From: an uncultured Alistipes sp.
GTDB taxonomy: Bacteria > Bacteroidota > Bacteroidia > Bacteroidales > Rikenellaceae
Direction: 5' to 3'
Assembly (NCBI GenBank): GCA_900768045.1
Contig: CAAGBL010000057.1
Span: 1-9,442 of the forward strand
Length of the DNA: 9,442 bases
Part shown: in pieces, positions 1 through 6,964 of the stretch
Position numbering within the stretch: position 1 is the stretch's first letter
How the letters are laid out: each line of letters begins with the position of its first letter
The notes under the pieces: generated by a model
The model's database searches: none
What the model saw: the letters and a program-made list of their open reading frames with translations, nothing else
What the model was told of the DNA's origin: nothing
Translations under genes and position numbers: made by a program

Positions 1-36
1 ATCACACACTTAAAAACAATTAAATCTAAAACAACT

Positions 37-1890
37 ATGGCTAATACCAAAGAAAAGTTGTTCGCGGAGTTCCCACCAGTATCTACTGAGCAGTGGGAGG
101 CCGTTATCACAACTGACCTAAAGGGCGCTGACTATGAGCGCAAGTTGGTATGGAAGACCGGTGAGGGCTTTAACGTACGCCCATACTACCGTGCTGAGAA
201 CCTCGCAGAGGTTGAGTATCTCGGTGCTGAGGCCGGTGAGTTCCCCTACGTACGTGGTGTCTCTAAGGACAACACATGGCGTGTACATCAGACTATCTCT
301 GTAAAGTGCGCTAAGGAGGCTAACGAGGAGGCTTTGAAGCTCCTTAACTCGGGTGTTGACTCACTCGGTTTCTGCTTCTGCGAGTCTTGCGCTTGCGAGG
401 TAGATGTTGATGCTCTTTTGAAGGACATCGTTCCTACAGCTGTTGAGCTCACATTCTGCGGTGCTGACGCTGAGGCTTTGGCTGCACTTGCAAAGAAGGT
501 TTTGGCAAAGTATGCTGCTGAGCCAAAGGACGAGCTTCGTCTTAACTTCTGCATCGACCCAATCATCAAGTCGCTCTCTGTTAAGGGCACTTGCGGCTGC
601 AAGGAGAACGAGCGCAACTGTTTCGACGTTATCGCTGAGCTTGTAAAGGCTACTGCTGAGTACAAGCGTGTGAAGGTGATCAACGTATCGGGTGCTACAT
701 TCTCTAACGCTGGTTCAACAATTGTTGAGGAGCTTGCATTTACTCTCTCTGCTGCTCACGAGTACCTCGTGAAGCTTATGGAGAAGGGCCTCACTATCGA
801 CGAGGTAGCTCGCAAGATCCGCTTCACATTTGCAGTTACTGCAAACTACTTCCTTGAGATGGCTAAGTTCCGTGCGGCACGTATGCTTTGGGCTAACATC
901 GTTAAGGCATACGCTCCAGCTAAGGATTGCTCATGCAAGATGGTTGCTCACGCAGTTACATCTACTTGGAACCAGACAGTTTACGACCCATACGTAAACA
1001 TGCTTCGTGGCACTACTGAGGCTATGTCAGCAACTATCGCTGGCGTACACTCTTTGGAGGTGTTGCCATTCGACTACTCTTTCGAGGCTCCTACTGAGTT
1101 CTCAAAGCGCATCGCACGTAACGCTCAGCTTTTGTTGAAGCATGAGTCACACTTCGACCAGGTGGTAGACCCAGCAGGTGGTTCTTACTACATCGAGTCG
1201 CTCACTAAGAGCATCGCTTCAGAGGCTTGGACATTGTTCCGTGAGATAGAGGAGAAGGGCGGCTACATCGCTGCATTCAAGGAGGGTTACGTAGTATCAC
1301 GTGTTAAGGCTTCTGCTGAGGCTAAGGATAAGGCTATCGCTACACGTCGCCTCATCTTGCTCGGCGCTAACCAGTATCCTAACTTTACAGAGGTTGCTGA
1401 CGCAGCTATCTGCGAGTGCAAGGTTAAGCGTGAGGTTAAGGAGGAGAACGTATTGGTTCCTTACCGTGGCGCTATGGCATTCGAAGAGATGCGCCTAAGC
1501 GTTGACCGTTCGGGCAAGACTCCTAAGGCATTCATGCTTACTTGCGGTACTTTGGGTATGGCACGTGCACGTGCTCAGTTCTCATGCAACTTCTTCGCTT
1601 GCGCAGGTATCCGTGTTGAGGATAACACATTCTTCAAGTCAGTTGAGGAGGGTGTTGAGGCAGCATTGGCTTCTAAGGCAGAGATCGTTGTTGTATGTGC
1701 TTCTGACGACGACTACGCAACAGTAGCACCACGTGTTAAGGAGCTTTTGGGCGACAAGGCTATCCTTGTAGTTGCTGGTGCTCCTGCATGTGCTGCAGAG
1801 CTCGAGGCTCAGGGCATCACAAACTTCATCAACGTGAAGAGCAATGTTCTTGAGACTTTGAAGGATTACTTAAAGAAGTTGGGCATCTAA
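37..1890 (+). CDS. mutA: Methylmalonyl-CoA mutase small (beta) subunit MutA
   Basis: This is the non-catalytic partner of MutB in the heterodimeric adenosylcobalamin-dependent mutase, which interconverts succinyl-CoA and (R)-methylmalonyl-CoA in the cytoplasm. The 617 residues match the usual small-subunit length. The barrel-like part shows PYYR (49-52), the conserved stretch around INVSG (215-219) and RNAQLL (361-366) followed by DPAGGSYYIESLT (378-390), which parallels MutB 374-403. The C-terminal B12-type domain (about 497-617) lacks the DxHxxG cobalamin ligand motif: the equivalent segment reads LTCGTLGMARARAQF (501-515), as expected for the non-catalytic chain. The start is the first ATG of the frame, after an A-rich leader without Shine-Dalgarno sequence. 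mutB follows after 14 nt. No promoter or cobalamin riboswitch is visible in the 36 nt upstream, so control lies outside the window. Oddity: 19 cysteines, clustered at 113-120, 186-195, 298-300 and 459-461. Confidence 0.96.
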   Translation: MANTKEKLFAEFPPVSTEQWEAVITTDLKGADYERKLVWKTGEGFNVRPYYRAENLAEVEYLGAEAGEFPYVRGVSKDNTWRVHQTISVKCAKEANEEALKLLNSGVDSLGFCFCESCACEVDVDALLKDIVPTAVELTFCGADAEALAALAKKVLAKYAAEPKDELRLNFCIDPIIKSLSVKGTCGCKENERNCFDVIAELVKATAEYKRVKVINVSGATFSNAGSTIVEELAFTLSAAHEYLVKLMEKGLTIDEVARKIRFTFAVTANYFLEMAKFRAARMLWANIVKAYAPAKDCSCKMVAHAVTSTWNQTVYDPYVNMLRGTTEAMSATIAGVHSLEVLPFDYSFEAPTEFSKRIARNAQLLLKHESHFDQVVDPAGGSYYIESLTKSIASEAWTLFREIEEKGGYIAAFKEGYVVSRVKASAEAKDKAIATRRLILLGANQYPNFTEVADAAICECKVKREVKEENVLVPYRGAMAFEEMRLSVDRSGKTPKAFMLTCGTLGMARARAQFSCNFFACAGIRVEDNTFFKSVEEGVEAALASKAEIVVVCASDDDYATVAPRVKELLGDKAILVVAGAPACAAELEAQGITNFINVKSNVLETLKDYLKKLGI

Positions 1891-1904
1891 TCAATTTAAA
1901 GGCT

Positions 1905-4031
1905 ATGAGAGCAAAATTTTCAGATTTAGAATATAAGGCTGCAGCCGCTGAGTGCTGCGCCACAGCTAAGGCTCCCAAGGAGGATTGGTTGACTGCCGAG
2001 CGTATCCCAGTAAAGGAGAACTATACGGCTGCTGACCTCGAGGGCATGGAGCACTTGAACTACGCAGCAGGTATCGCTCCTTTCTTGCGTGGTCCTTATT
2101 CAACAATGTACGTTATGCGTCCTTGGACTATCCGTCAGTATGCAGGTTTCTCTACTGCTGAGGAGTCTAACGCATTCTATCGTCGTAACCTTGCTGCAGG
2201 CCAGAAGGGCTTGTCAGTAGCGTTCGACCTTGCAACACACCGTGGCTACGATGCCGACCACCCACGCGTAGTAGGTGACGTAGGTAAGGCTGGTGTATCT
2301 ATCTGCTCAGTAGAGGATATGAAGGTGTTGTTCAACGGTATTCCACTCGACCAGATGTCAGTATCTATGACCATGAACGGTGCAGTACTTCCAGTATTGG
2401 CATTCTACATCGTTGCAGGTTTGGAGCAGGGCTGTACTCTTGATCAGTTGGCAGGTACTATCCAGAACGACATCTTGAAGGAGTTCATGGTGCGTAACAC
2501 ATATATCTACCCACCAGAGTTCTCAATGAAGATTATCGCTGATATCTTCGAGTACACATCTAAGAACATGCCTAAGTTCAACTCTATCTCTATCTCTGGT
2601 TACCACATGCAGGAGGCAGGTGCAACAGCAGATATCGAGCTAGCTTACACTTTGGCTGACGGTCTTGAGTACTTGCGTGCAGGTATCAACGCTGGCATGT
2701 CAATCGATGCATTTGCACCACGCTTGTCATTCTTCTGGGCTATCGGTATGAACCACTTCATGGAGATTGCTAAGATGCGTGCAGCTCGTTTGTTGTGGGC
2801 TAAGATCGTTAAGCAGTTCGAGCCTAAGAACTCAAAGTCATTGGCATTGCGTACTCACTCACAGACTTCAGGTTGGTCACTCACTGAGCAGGATCCATTC
2901 AACAACGTAGCACGTACAGCTATCGAGGCTATGGGTGCAGCATTGGGCCACACTCAGTCACTCCACACCAACGCTTTGGACGAGGCTATCGCACTTCCTA
3001 CTGACTTCTCTGCTCGTATTGCTCGTAATACTCAGATCTACATTCAGGAGGAGACCAACGTATGCCGCTCTGCCGATCCATGGGCAGGTTCATACTATGT
3101 TGAGTCACTCACTAACGAGATCGCTCACAAGGCATGGGCTCACATCCAGGAGGTTGAGGAGCTTGGTGGTATGGCTAAGGCTATCGAGACAGGTATTCCA
3201 AAGCTTCGTATCGAGGAGGCTGCTGCACGTAAGCAGGCTCGCATCGACTCAGGCGTTGAGACTATCATCGGTGTAAACCGCTACCGTTTGGAGAAGGAGG
3301 CACCTATCGACATCTTGGCTGTTGACAACACAGCCGTTCGTGAGAGCCAGGTTAAGCGTTTGCAGGAGCTTCGTGCTAACCGTGACAACGCAGCTGTTGA
3401 GAAGGCATTGGCAGCTATCACTGAGTGCGTACGCACAGGTGAGGGCAACTTGCTTGCTTTGGCAGTTGAGGCTGCTAAGGTACGTGCATCTCTCGGCGAG
3501 ATCTCTGACGCTTGCGAGAAGATCGTAGGTCGCTACAAGGCAGTTATTCGTCTAAACTCAGGTGTATATTCAGCAGAGGTGAAATCAGATTCAGCATTTG
3601 AGCAGGCTAAGCAGATGTGTGCAGAGTTTGCTAAGAAGGAGGGCCGTCAGCCACGTATCATGATTGCTAAGCTTGGTCAGGACGGTCACGACCGTGGTGC
3701 TAAGGTTGTAGCAACAGGTTACGCAGATATCGGCTTCGACGTAGATATGGGCCCATTGTTCCAGACTCCAGAGGAGGCTGCAAAGCAGGCAGTGGAGAAC
3801 GACGTTCACGTTGTTGGTGTATCGTCACTTGCTGCAGGTCACCTCACTCTTGTTCCTCAGATCATCGCAGAGCTTAAGAAGCTCGGTCGTGAGGATATCA
3901 TCGTTGTTGTAGGTGGTGTAATCCCAGCACAGGACTACGACCAGCTCTACAAGGACGGTGCTGCTGCTATCTTCGGCCCTGGTACTCCAGTGGCTAGTGC
4001 AGCTATCAAGATGCTTGAGATCTTGGGCTAA
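1905..4031 (+). CDS. mutB: Methylmalonyl-CoA mutase large (catalytic) subunit MutB
   Basis: This is the catalytic alpha subunit that binds adenosylcobalamin and the acyl-CoA and carries out the radical carbon-skeleton rearrangement between succinyl-CoA and methylmalonyl-CoA. At 708 residues it is full length. The substrate barrel contains RPWTIRQYAGF (72-82) with Y79, R197 in FMVRN, and Y233-H234 in SGYHMQEAGA. By constant offset these correspond to the catalytic Tyr89, Arg207, Tyr243 and His244 of the Propionibacterium enzyme. The C-terminal cobalamin domain has K589 and GQDGHDRG (591-598), so D593, H595 and G598 form the DxHxxG base-off motif; SLAAGH (640-645) and VVGG (667-670) follow in the places expected for this fold. 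The start MRAKFSDL resembles the usual family N-terminus. It is the second gene of the mutAB unit; the epimerase, meaB chaperone and decarboxylase genes are not adjacent. No truncation or lost key residue was seen. Confidence 0.98.
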   Translation: MRAKFSDLEYKAAAAECCATAKAPKEDWLTAERIPVKENYTAADLEGMEHLNYAAGIAPFLRGPYSTMYVMRPWTIRQYAGFSTAEESNAFYRRNLAAGQKGLSVAFDLATHRGYDADHPRVVGDVGKAGVSICSVEDMKVLFNGIPLDQMSVSMTMNGAVLPVLAFYIVAGLEQGCTLDQLAGTIQNDILKEFMVRNTYIYPPEFSMKIIADIFEYTSKNMPKFNSISISGYHMQEAGATADIELAYTLADGLEYLRAGINAGMSIDAFAPRLSFFWAIGMNHFMEIAKMRAARLLWAKIVKQFEPKNSKSLALRTHSQTSGWSLTEQDPFNNVARTAIEAMGAALGHTQSLHTNALDEAIALPTDFSARIARNTQIYIQEETNVCRSADPWAGSYYVESLTNEIAHKAWAHIQEVEELGGMAKAIETGIPKLRIEEAAARKQARIDSGVETIIGVNRYRLEKEAPIDILAVDNTAVRESQVKRLQELRANRDNAAVEKALAAITECVRTGEGNLLALAVEAAKVRASLGEISDACEKIVGRYKAVIRLNSGVYSAEVKSDSAFEQAKQMCAEFAKKEGRQPRIMIAKLGQDGHDRGAKVVATGYADIGFDVDMGPLFQTPEEAAKQAVENDVHVVGVSSLAAGHLTLVPQIIAELKKLGREDIIVVVGGVIPAQDYDQLYKDGAAAIFGPGTPVASAAIKMLEILG

Positions 4032-4034
4032 TGA

Positions 4035-4079
4035 AGTTGTCCAACAAGGCTACTTTGTAGTTGCGCTTGTTATACAACT
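4035..4079 (+). other. Imperfect hairpin directly after the mutB stop codon
   Basis: Three nested arms pair: AGTTGT (4035-4040) with ACAACT (4074-4079), AACAAG (4043-4048) with CTTGTT (4066-4071), and CTAC (4050-4053) with GTAG (4057-4060) around a TTT loop. The outer two arms are separated by a symmetric 2x2 internal loop. It lies 4 to 48 nt past the mutB stop, just ahead of the main terminator hairpin, so it would sit in the mutB 3' untranslated region. It may stabilise the transcript end or be a worn terminator; no T tract follows it. The function is inferred. Confidence 0.4.
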
Positions 4080-4092
4080 CCATAGTAAAAGC

Positions 4093-4130
4093 AAAGCCTC
4101 GAATGGGAAATCCATTCGAGGCTTTCTTTA
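4093..4130. terminator. Bidirectional intrinsic terminator between convergent mutB and clpB
   Basis: A perfect 14-bp stem (4093-4106 with 4112-4125) closes a 5-nt GAAAT loop. On the + strand it is followed by CTTTAATTATATA; on the - strand the stem runs into TTTGCTTTTAC. It lies 61 nt past the mutB stop and 60 nt past the clpB stop, so one hairpin can end both converging transcripts. Confidence 0.85.
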
Positions 4131-4161
4131 ATTATATATAGGTATGGTGGCTGGAAAGATT

Positions 4162-4190
4162 TTATTAATTAGTAATTACTCATTCCTAAT
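4162..4190 (-). repeat. AT-rich dispersed intergenic element, copy A
   Basis: Read on the - strand this 29-mer matches 25 of 29 positions with copy B at 9110-9138. The shared core is ATTAGnAATGAGTAATTA. The clpB stop codon TAG lies inside it, so the element begins at the last codons of clpB and runs into its 3' region. It is not long enough to be a mobile element by itself and looks like a short interspersed intergenic sequence. Confidence 0.6.
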
Positions 4191-6774
4191 TCTCAAAAAC
4201 GAGTCCCTCGTCGTCGGCATCGATGCGGATAGGCCTCTCACGGTCGACCTTGCCCGCCAAGATGCGCTTCGAGAGTTCGTTTACCACCTCACGCTGAATA
4301 GCTCGCTTGATTGGTCGAGCACCAAACATAGCATCGAAGCCTACATCGGCAATGCGACTACGTGCTGCCGAGGTATAGACCATGTCTACGCCATTCTGCT
4401 TTAGGAGCTTTGCCACCGAGCGAAGCTGCATATCTACAATCTCGGTAATAGCCTTGCGGCCCAATGGCTCGAACATAACAATCTCGTCAATACGGTTTAG
4501 GAACTCGGGCTTGAGGTGCTGCTTTAGTAGTTCAACAACATCACGCTTGGTACTCTCCAAAACCTCTTGTGAGGGGTTCTCGCCCGCCTGTGCAAAGCGC
4601 TCGGCAATAAGTCCTGAGCCCATATTCGAGGTCATGATGACAATGGTATTTCTAAAGTCCACGGTGCGTCCCTTATTATCAGTAAGTCTGCCGTCGTCGA
4701 GCACTTGCAACAAGATGTTGAAAACATCGGGGTGCGCCTTCTCAATTTCATCGAGAAGCACCACGCTATATGGCTTGCGGCGCACAGCTTCGGTAAGCTG
4801 ACCACCCTCATCGTAGCCCACATATCCCGGAGGCGCTCCCACAAGGCGAGATACAGAGTGTCGCTCCTGATACTCCGACATGTCGATACGTGTTAGCATC
4901 TGGTCGTCGTTGAATAGGAACTCTGCAAGAGCCTTAGCAAGCTCGGTCTTACCCACACCCGTAGTTCCGAGGAAGATAAACGAGCCTATAGGGCGACGGC
5001 CGTCAGCAAGGCCAGCACGTGAGCGGCGCACAGCGTCCGACACCACCTCAATAGCCTCGTCCTGCCCTACTACCCTGCGGTGTAACTCCGCCTCCATCGT
5101 AAGCAGCTTCTCACGCTCCGACTGCAACATGCGGTTTACAGGGATACCCGTCCAGCGAGATACCACCTCTGCAATATCGTCTGCCGATACCTCCTCCTTA
5201 ATCATTGCCGTATCGGCAGTTAGTCGTAGCTCCTCCTCAAGCGTTGCTACTTTGCGCTCAAGCTCAACGATAGTGCCGTAGCGAAGCTCAGCAACACGTG
5301 CATAGTCGCCCGCACGCTCCGCCTGCTGCGCCTCAATCTTAGCATGCTCAATACCCTCCTTTGCACTCTGCAACTCCTTCAGGCGGTCACGCTCCGACTG
5401 CCACTTAGCCTTAAGCCCTGCATGCTCTGCCTTAAGCTCCTCAATCTCTAAGTCGAGACGCTTGATGCGCTCCTCGTCGTCCTCACGGCGTATCGCCTCA
5501 CGCTCAATCTCGAGCTGACGTAGGCGACGGTCGAGCTGATCAATCTCCTCAGGCACAGAGTTCATCTCGAGGCGTAGGCGTGATGCCGCCTCGTCAACGA
5601 GGTCGATAGCCTTGTCGGGTAGGAAGCGGTCGGATATGTAGCGGTGCGAGAGCTCCACCGAGGCAACAATAGCCTCGTCCTTAATGCGCACACGGTGGTG
5701 GTTTTCGTAGCGCTCCTTAAGGCCTCGCATAATAGATATAGCATCCTCCATGGTAGGCTCCTCTATGAGCACCTTCTGGAAGCGGCGCTCAAGGGCCTTA
5801 TCCTTCTCGAAATACTTCTGATACTCGTCCAAGGTGGTAGCGCCTATTGTGCGCAACTCGCCACGTGCCAAGGCAGGCTTCAAAATATTTGCTGCGTCCA
5901 TAGCGCCATCGCTCTTGCCTGCACCCACGAGCGTATGTATCTCGTCGATAAAGAGTAACACCTCGCCCTCGGCCGACGTAACCTCCTTAACCACAGCCTT
6001 TAGTCGCTCCTCAAACTCGCCCTTATACTTAGCACCCGCAATCAATGCACCCATATCGAGCGAGTATACAATCTTGTTTTTAAGATTTTCGGGCACATCG
6101 CCATCGACAATACGGTGGGCAATGCCCTCGGCAATGGCGGTCTTTCCTACGCCCGCCTCACCGACGAGTATAGGGTTGTTCTTAGTGCGGCGTGAGAGGA
6201 TTTGTAGCACTCGACGAATCTCCTCATCACGACCAATGACTGGATCAAGGCGACCAGAGCGAGCACTCTCATTGAGGTTTATGGCATACTTTCCTAAGGC
6301 ATCAAACTCCATAGACTCGGTCTGCGAGTCTACCGTAGCTCCCTTTCTAAACTCCTTGATTGCCTCGATGAGGCTACTCTCTGTAATGCCCGCATTGCGC
6401 ATGATGTCACGTGCTGCGGAGCGCTCCTTGGCCAAGGCCGCTACAATATGCTCCACCGAGGCATAGCGGTCGGAGAATGTGCGGGTGAGGTCTACAGCAC
6501 GCTGCACCACAGCCGAGCTCTCACGTGAGAAGTAGACCTCGCCACCACCCTCAACACGTGGTAGTCGAGCAATAGACTCGTGAACGTCACGACGCAACAG
6601 GGCGATATTTGCGCCCACACGACCAATAAGATAGCTTGCCAACGAGTCGTCGTCGGCAATGGCCGCAGCGAGGATATGCTGGGGCTCCAAAGATTGCTGC
6701 GAAGCATCACGTGCAAGAGTCATGGCACTCTGCAACAACTCCTGCGCCTTGATTGTAAGTGTGTTAATATTCAT
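4186..6774 (-). CDS. clpB: ATP-dependent disaggregase ClpB (Hsp100)
   Basis: This is a cytoplasmic hexameric AAA+ chaperone that, with DnaK, threads polypeptides out of heat-induced aggregates. Numbering from MNINTLTIKAQE, it has 862 residues, the usual ClpB length. Parts in order: Clp N domain (about 1-145); NBD1 with Walker A GEAGVGKT (205-212), pore loop KYKG (249-252), Walker B LLFIDEIH (273-280) and ERRFQ arginine-finger region (329-333); a charged coiled-coil middle domain (about 405-525), which separates ClpB from ClpA and ClpX; WTGIPV (541-546); NBD2 with Walker A GTTGVGKT (603-610), pore loop GYVGYDEGG (650-658), Walker B VVLLDEIE (671-678) and the sensor-2 GAR (818-820). Walker A2 has Thr where many ClpB have Pro. 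An upstream in-frame ATG at 6828 would add 18 residues with no counterpart in the family and would run through the likely promoter, so it was not used. Convergent with mutB, divergent from the peptidase gene. Confidence 0.97.
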   Translation of the reverse strand: MNINTLTIKAQELLQSAMTLARDASQQSLEPQHILAAAIADDDSLASYLIGRVGANIALLRRDVHESIARLPRVEGGGEVYFSRESSAVVQRAVDLTRTFSDRYASVEHIVAALAKERSAARDIMRNAGITESSLIEAIKEFRKGATVDSQTESMEFDALGKYAINLNESARSGRLDPVIGRDEEIRRVLQILSRRTKNNPILVGEAGVGKTAIAEGIAHRIVDGDVPENLKNKIVYSLDMGALIAGAKYKGEFEERLKAVVKEVTSAEGEVLLFIDEIHTLVGAGKSDGAMDAANILKPALARGELRTIGATTLDEYQKYFEKDKALERRFQKVLIEEPTMEDAISIMRGLKERYENHHRVRIKDEAIVASVELSHRYISDRFLPDKAIDLVDEAASRLRLEMNSVPEEIDQLDRRLRQLEIEREAIRREDDEERIKRLDLEIEELKAEHAGLKAKWQSERDRLKELQSAKEGIEHAKIEAQQAERAGDYARVAELRYGTIVELERKVATLEEELRLTADTAMIKEEVSADDIAEVVSRWTGIPVNRMLQSEREKLLTMEAELHRRVVGQDEAIEVVSDAVRRSRAGLADGRRPIGSFIFLGTTGVGKTELAKALAEFLFNDDQMLTRIDMSEYQERHSVSRLVGAPPGYVGYDEGGQLTEAVRRKPYSVVLLDEIEKAHPDVFNILLQVLDDGRLTDNKGRTVDFRNTIVIMTSNMGSGLIAERFAQAGENPSQEVLESTKRDVVELLKQHLKPEFLNRIDEIVMFEPLGRKAITEIVDMQLRSVAKLLKQNGVDMVYTSAARSRIADVGFDAMFGARPIKRAIQREVVNELSKRILAGKVDRERPIRIDADDEGLVFEN

Positions 6775-6787
6775 ATCTGCGTAGTTT

Positions 6788-6800
6788 TTTAGTTTCGTTT
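6788..6800 (-). promoter_or_regulatory. 13-mer leader motif, clpB copy
   Basis: Read in clpB sense this is AAACGAAACTAAA, identical at all 13 positions to the motif in the peptidase leader at 6941-6953. It ends 13 nt before the clpB start codon. A second AAACGAA lies just upstream (6802-6808, - strand). It falls inside the predicted transcript, so it may help translation initiation or be a binding site near the transcription start; which one is unknown. Confidence 0.5.
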
Positions 6801-6813
6801 TATTCGTTTCATT

Positions 6814-6844
6814 CAAAACTCTTGCCAACGTATTGCAACTGAAA
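6814..6844 (-). promoter_or_regulatory. Candidate clpB promoter (Bacteroidetes type)
   Basis: On the - strand, GAGTTTTG (6821-6814) matches the Bacteroidetes -7 consensus TAnnTTTG at five of six fixed positions. TTTC (6844-6841), a near match to the -33 TTTG, lies 19 nt upstream, which is the usual spacing. Transcription would begin near 6807, giving a leader of about 33 nt. No CIRCE (HrcA) operator is present, so if clpB is heat-induced here, another factor is responsible. Confidence 0.4.
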
Positions 6845-6846
6845 TT

Positions 6847-6874
6847 ATGTCATACACCGAAGTCAAATTGACAT
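6847..6874. promoter_or_regulatory. Operator-like dyad between the divergent promoters
   Basis: Two nested inverted repeats lie in the middle of the divergent region: ATGTCA (6847-6852) with TGACAT (6869-6874), and the tight palindrome GTCAAATTGAC (6862-6872, 5-bp arms around one base). The site lies just upstream of the candidate clpB -33 element and some 50 to 80 bp upstream of the peptidase box, a position from which one regulator could act on both genes. No known regulator was recognised. Confidence 0.35.
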
Positions 6875-6925
6875 ATTTTTGGCAGATTTATTTTCAAAAA
6901 ATATAATTTTTCTGCTTTTTTGTCG

Positions 6926-6933
6926 TATATTTG
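6926..6933 (+). promoter_or_regulatory. -7 promoter box of the S46 peptidase gene
   Basis: TATATTTG matches the Bacteroidetes housekeeping sigma consensus TAnnTTTG perfectly. Transcription would begin near 6940-6941, about 25 nt before the start codon. No clear TTTG occurs at the -33 position; the upstream sequence is instead a run of A and T tracts (about 6887-6911). No Shine-Dalgarno sequence precedes the start codon. Confidence 0.65.
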
Positions 6934-6940
6934 TTCGTAG

Positions 6941-6953
6941 AAACGAAACTAAA
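6941..6953 (+). promoter_or_regulatory. 13-mer leader motif, peptidase copy
   Basis: AAACGAAACTAAA begins at or next to the predicted transcription start and ends 11 nt before the peptidase start codon. It is the exact inverted counterpart of 6788-6800, so both divergent mRNAs would carry the same 13 nt at nearly the same distance from their AUG. Confidence 0.5.
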
Positions 6954-6964
6954 TCCTATACAAG

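Noticed and set aside
1..36. Cobalamin riboswitch ahead of mutA
   Set aside because: Only 36 nt are visible and they are a plain A-rich leader without B12-box sequence; anything further upstream is outside the window.
288..683. Open frame of 131 codons on the - strand inside mutA
   Set aside because: It is a shadow of the strongly biased mutA codons, rich in Ser and Ala, with no promoter or leader.
1891..1904. Separate promoter for mutB
   Set aside because: The gap to mutA is only 14 nt with no TAnnTTTG box or terminator, so co-transcription is the simpler reading.
5834..6466. Open frame of 210 codons on the + strand inside clpB
   Set aside because: It is antisense to the N-terminal half of a clearly conserved clpB, has low-complexity Ser/Arg/Ala-rich sequence and no recognisable domain or start context.
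6775..6828. Longer clpB with 18 extra N-terminal residues
   Set aside because: The ClpB family begins at the MNxxxxTIKAQE segment. The extension has no counterpart and would cover the leader motif and part of the candidate promoter.
6775..6964. CIRCE (HrcA) heat-shock operator ahead of clpB
   Set aside because: No TTAGCACTC-N9-GAGTGCTAA-like inverted repeat is present in the divergent region.
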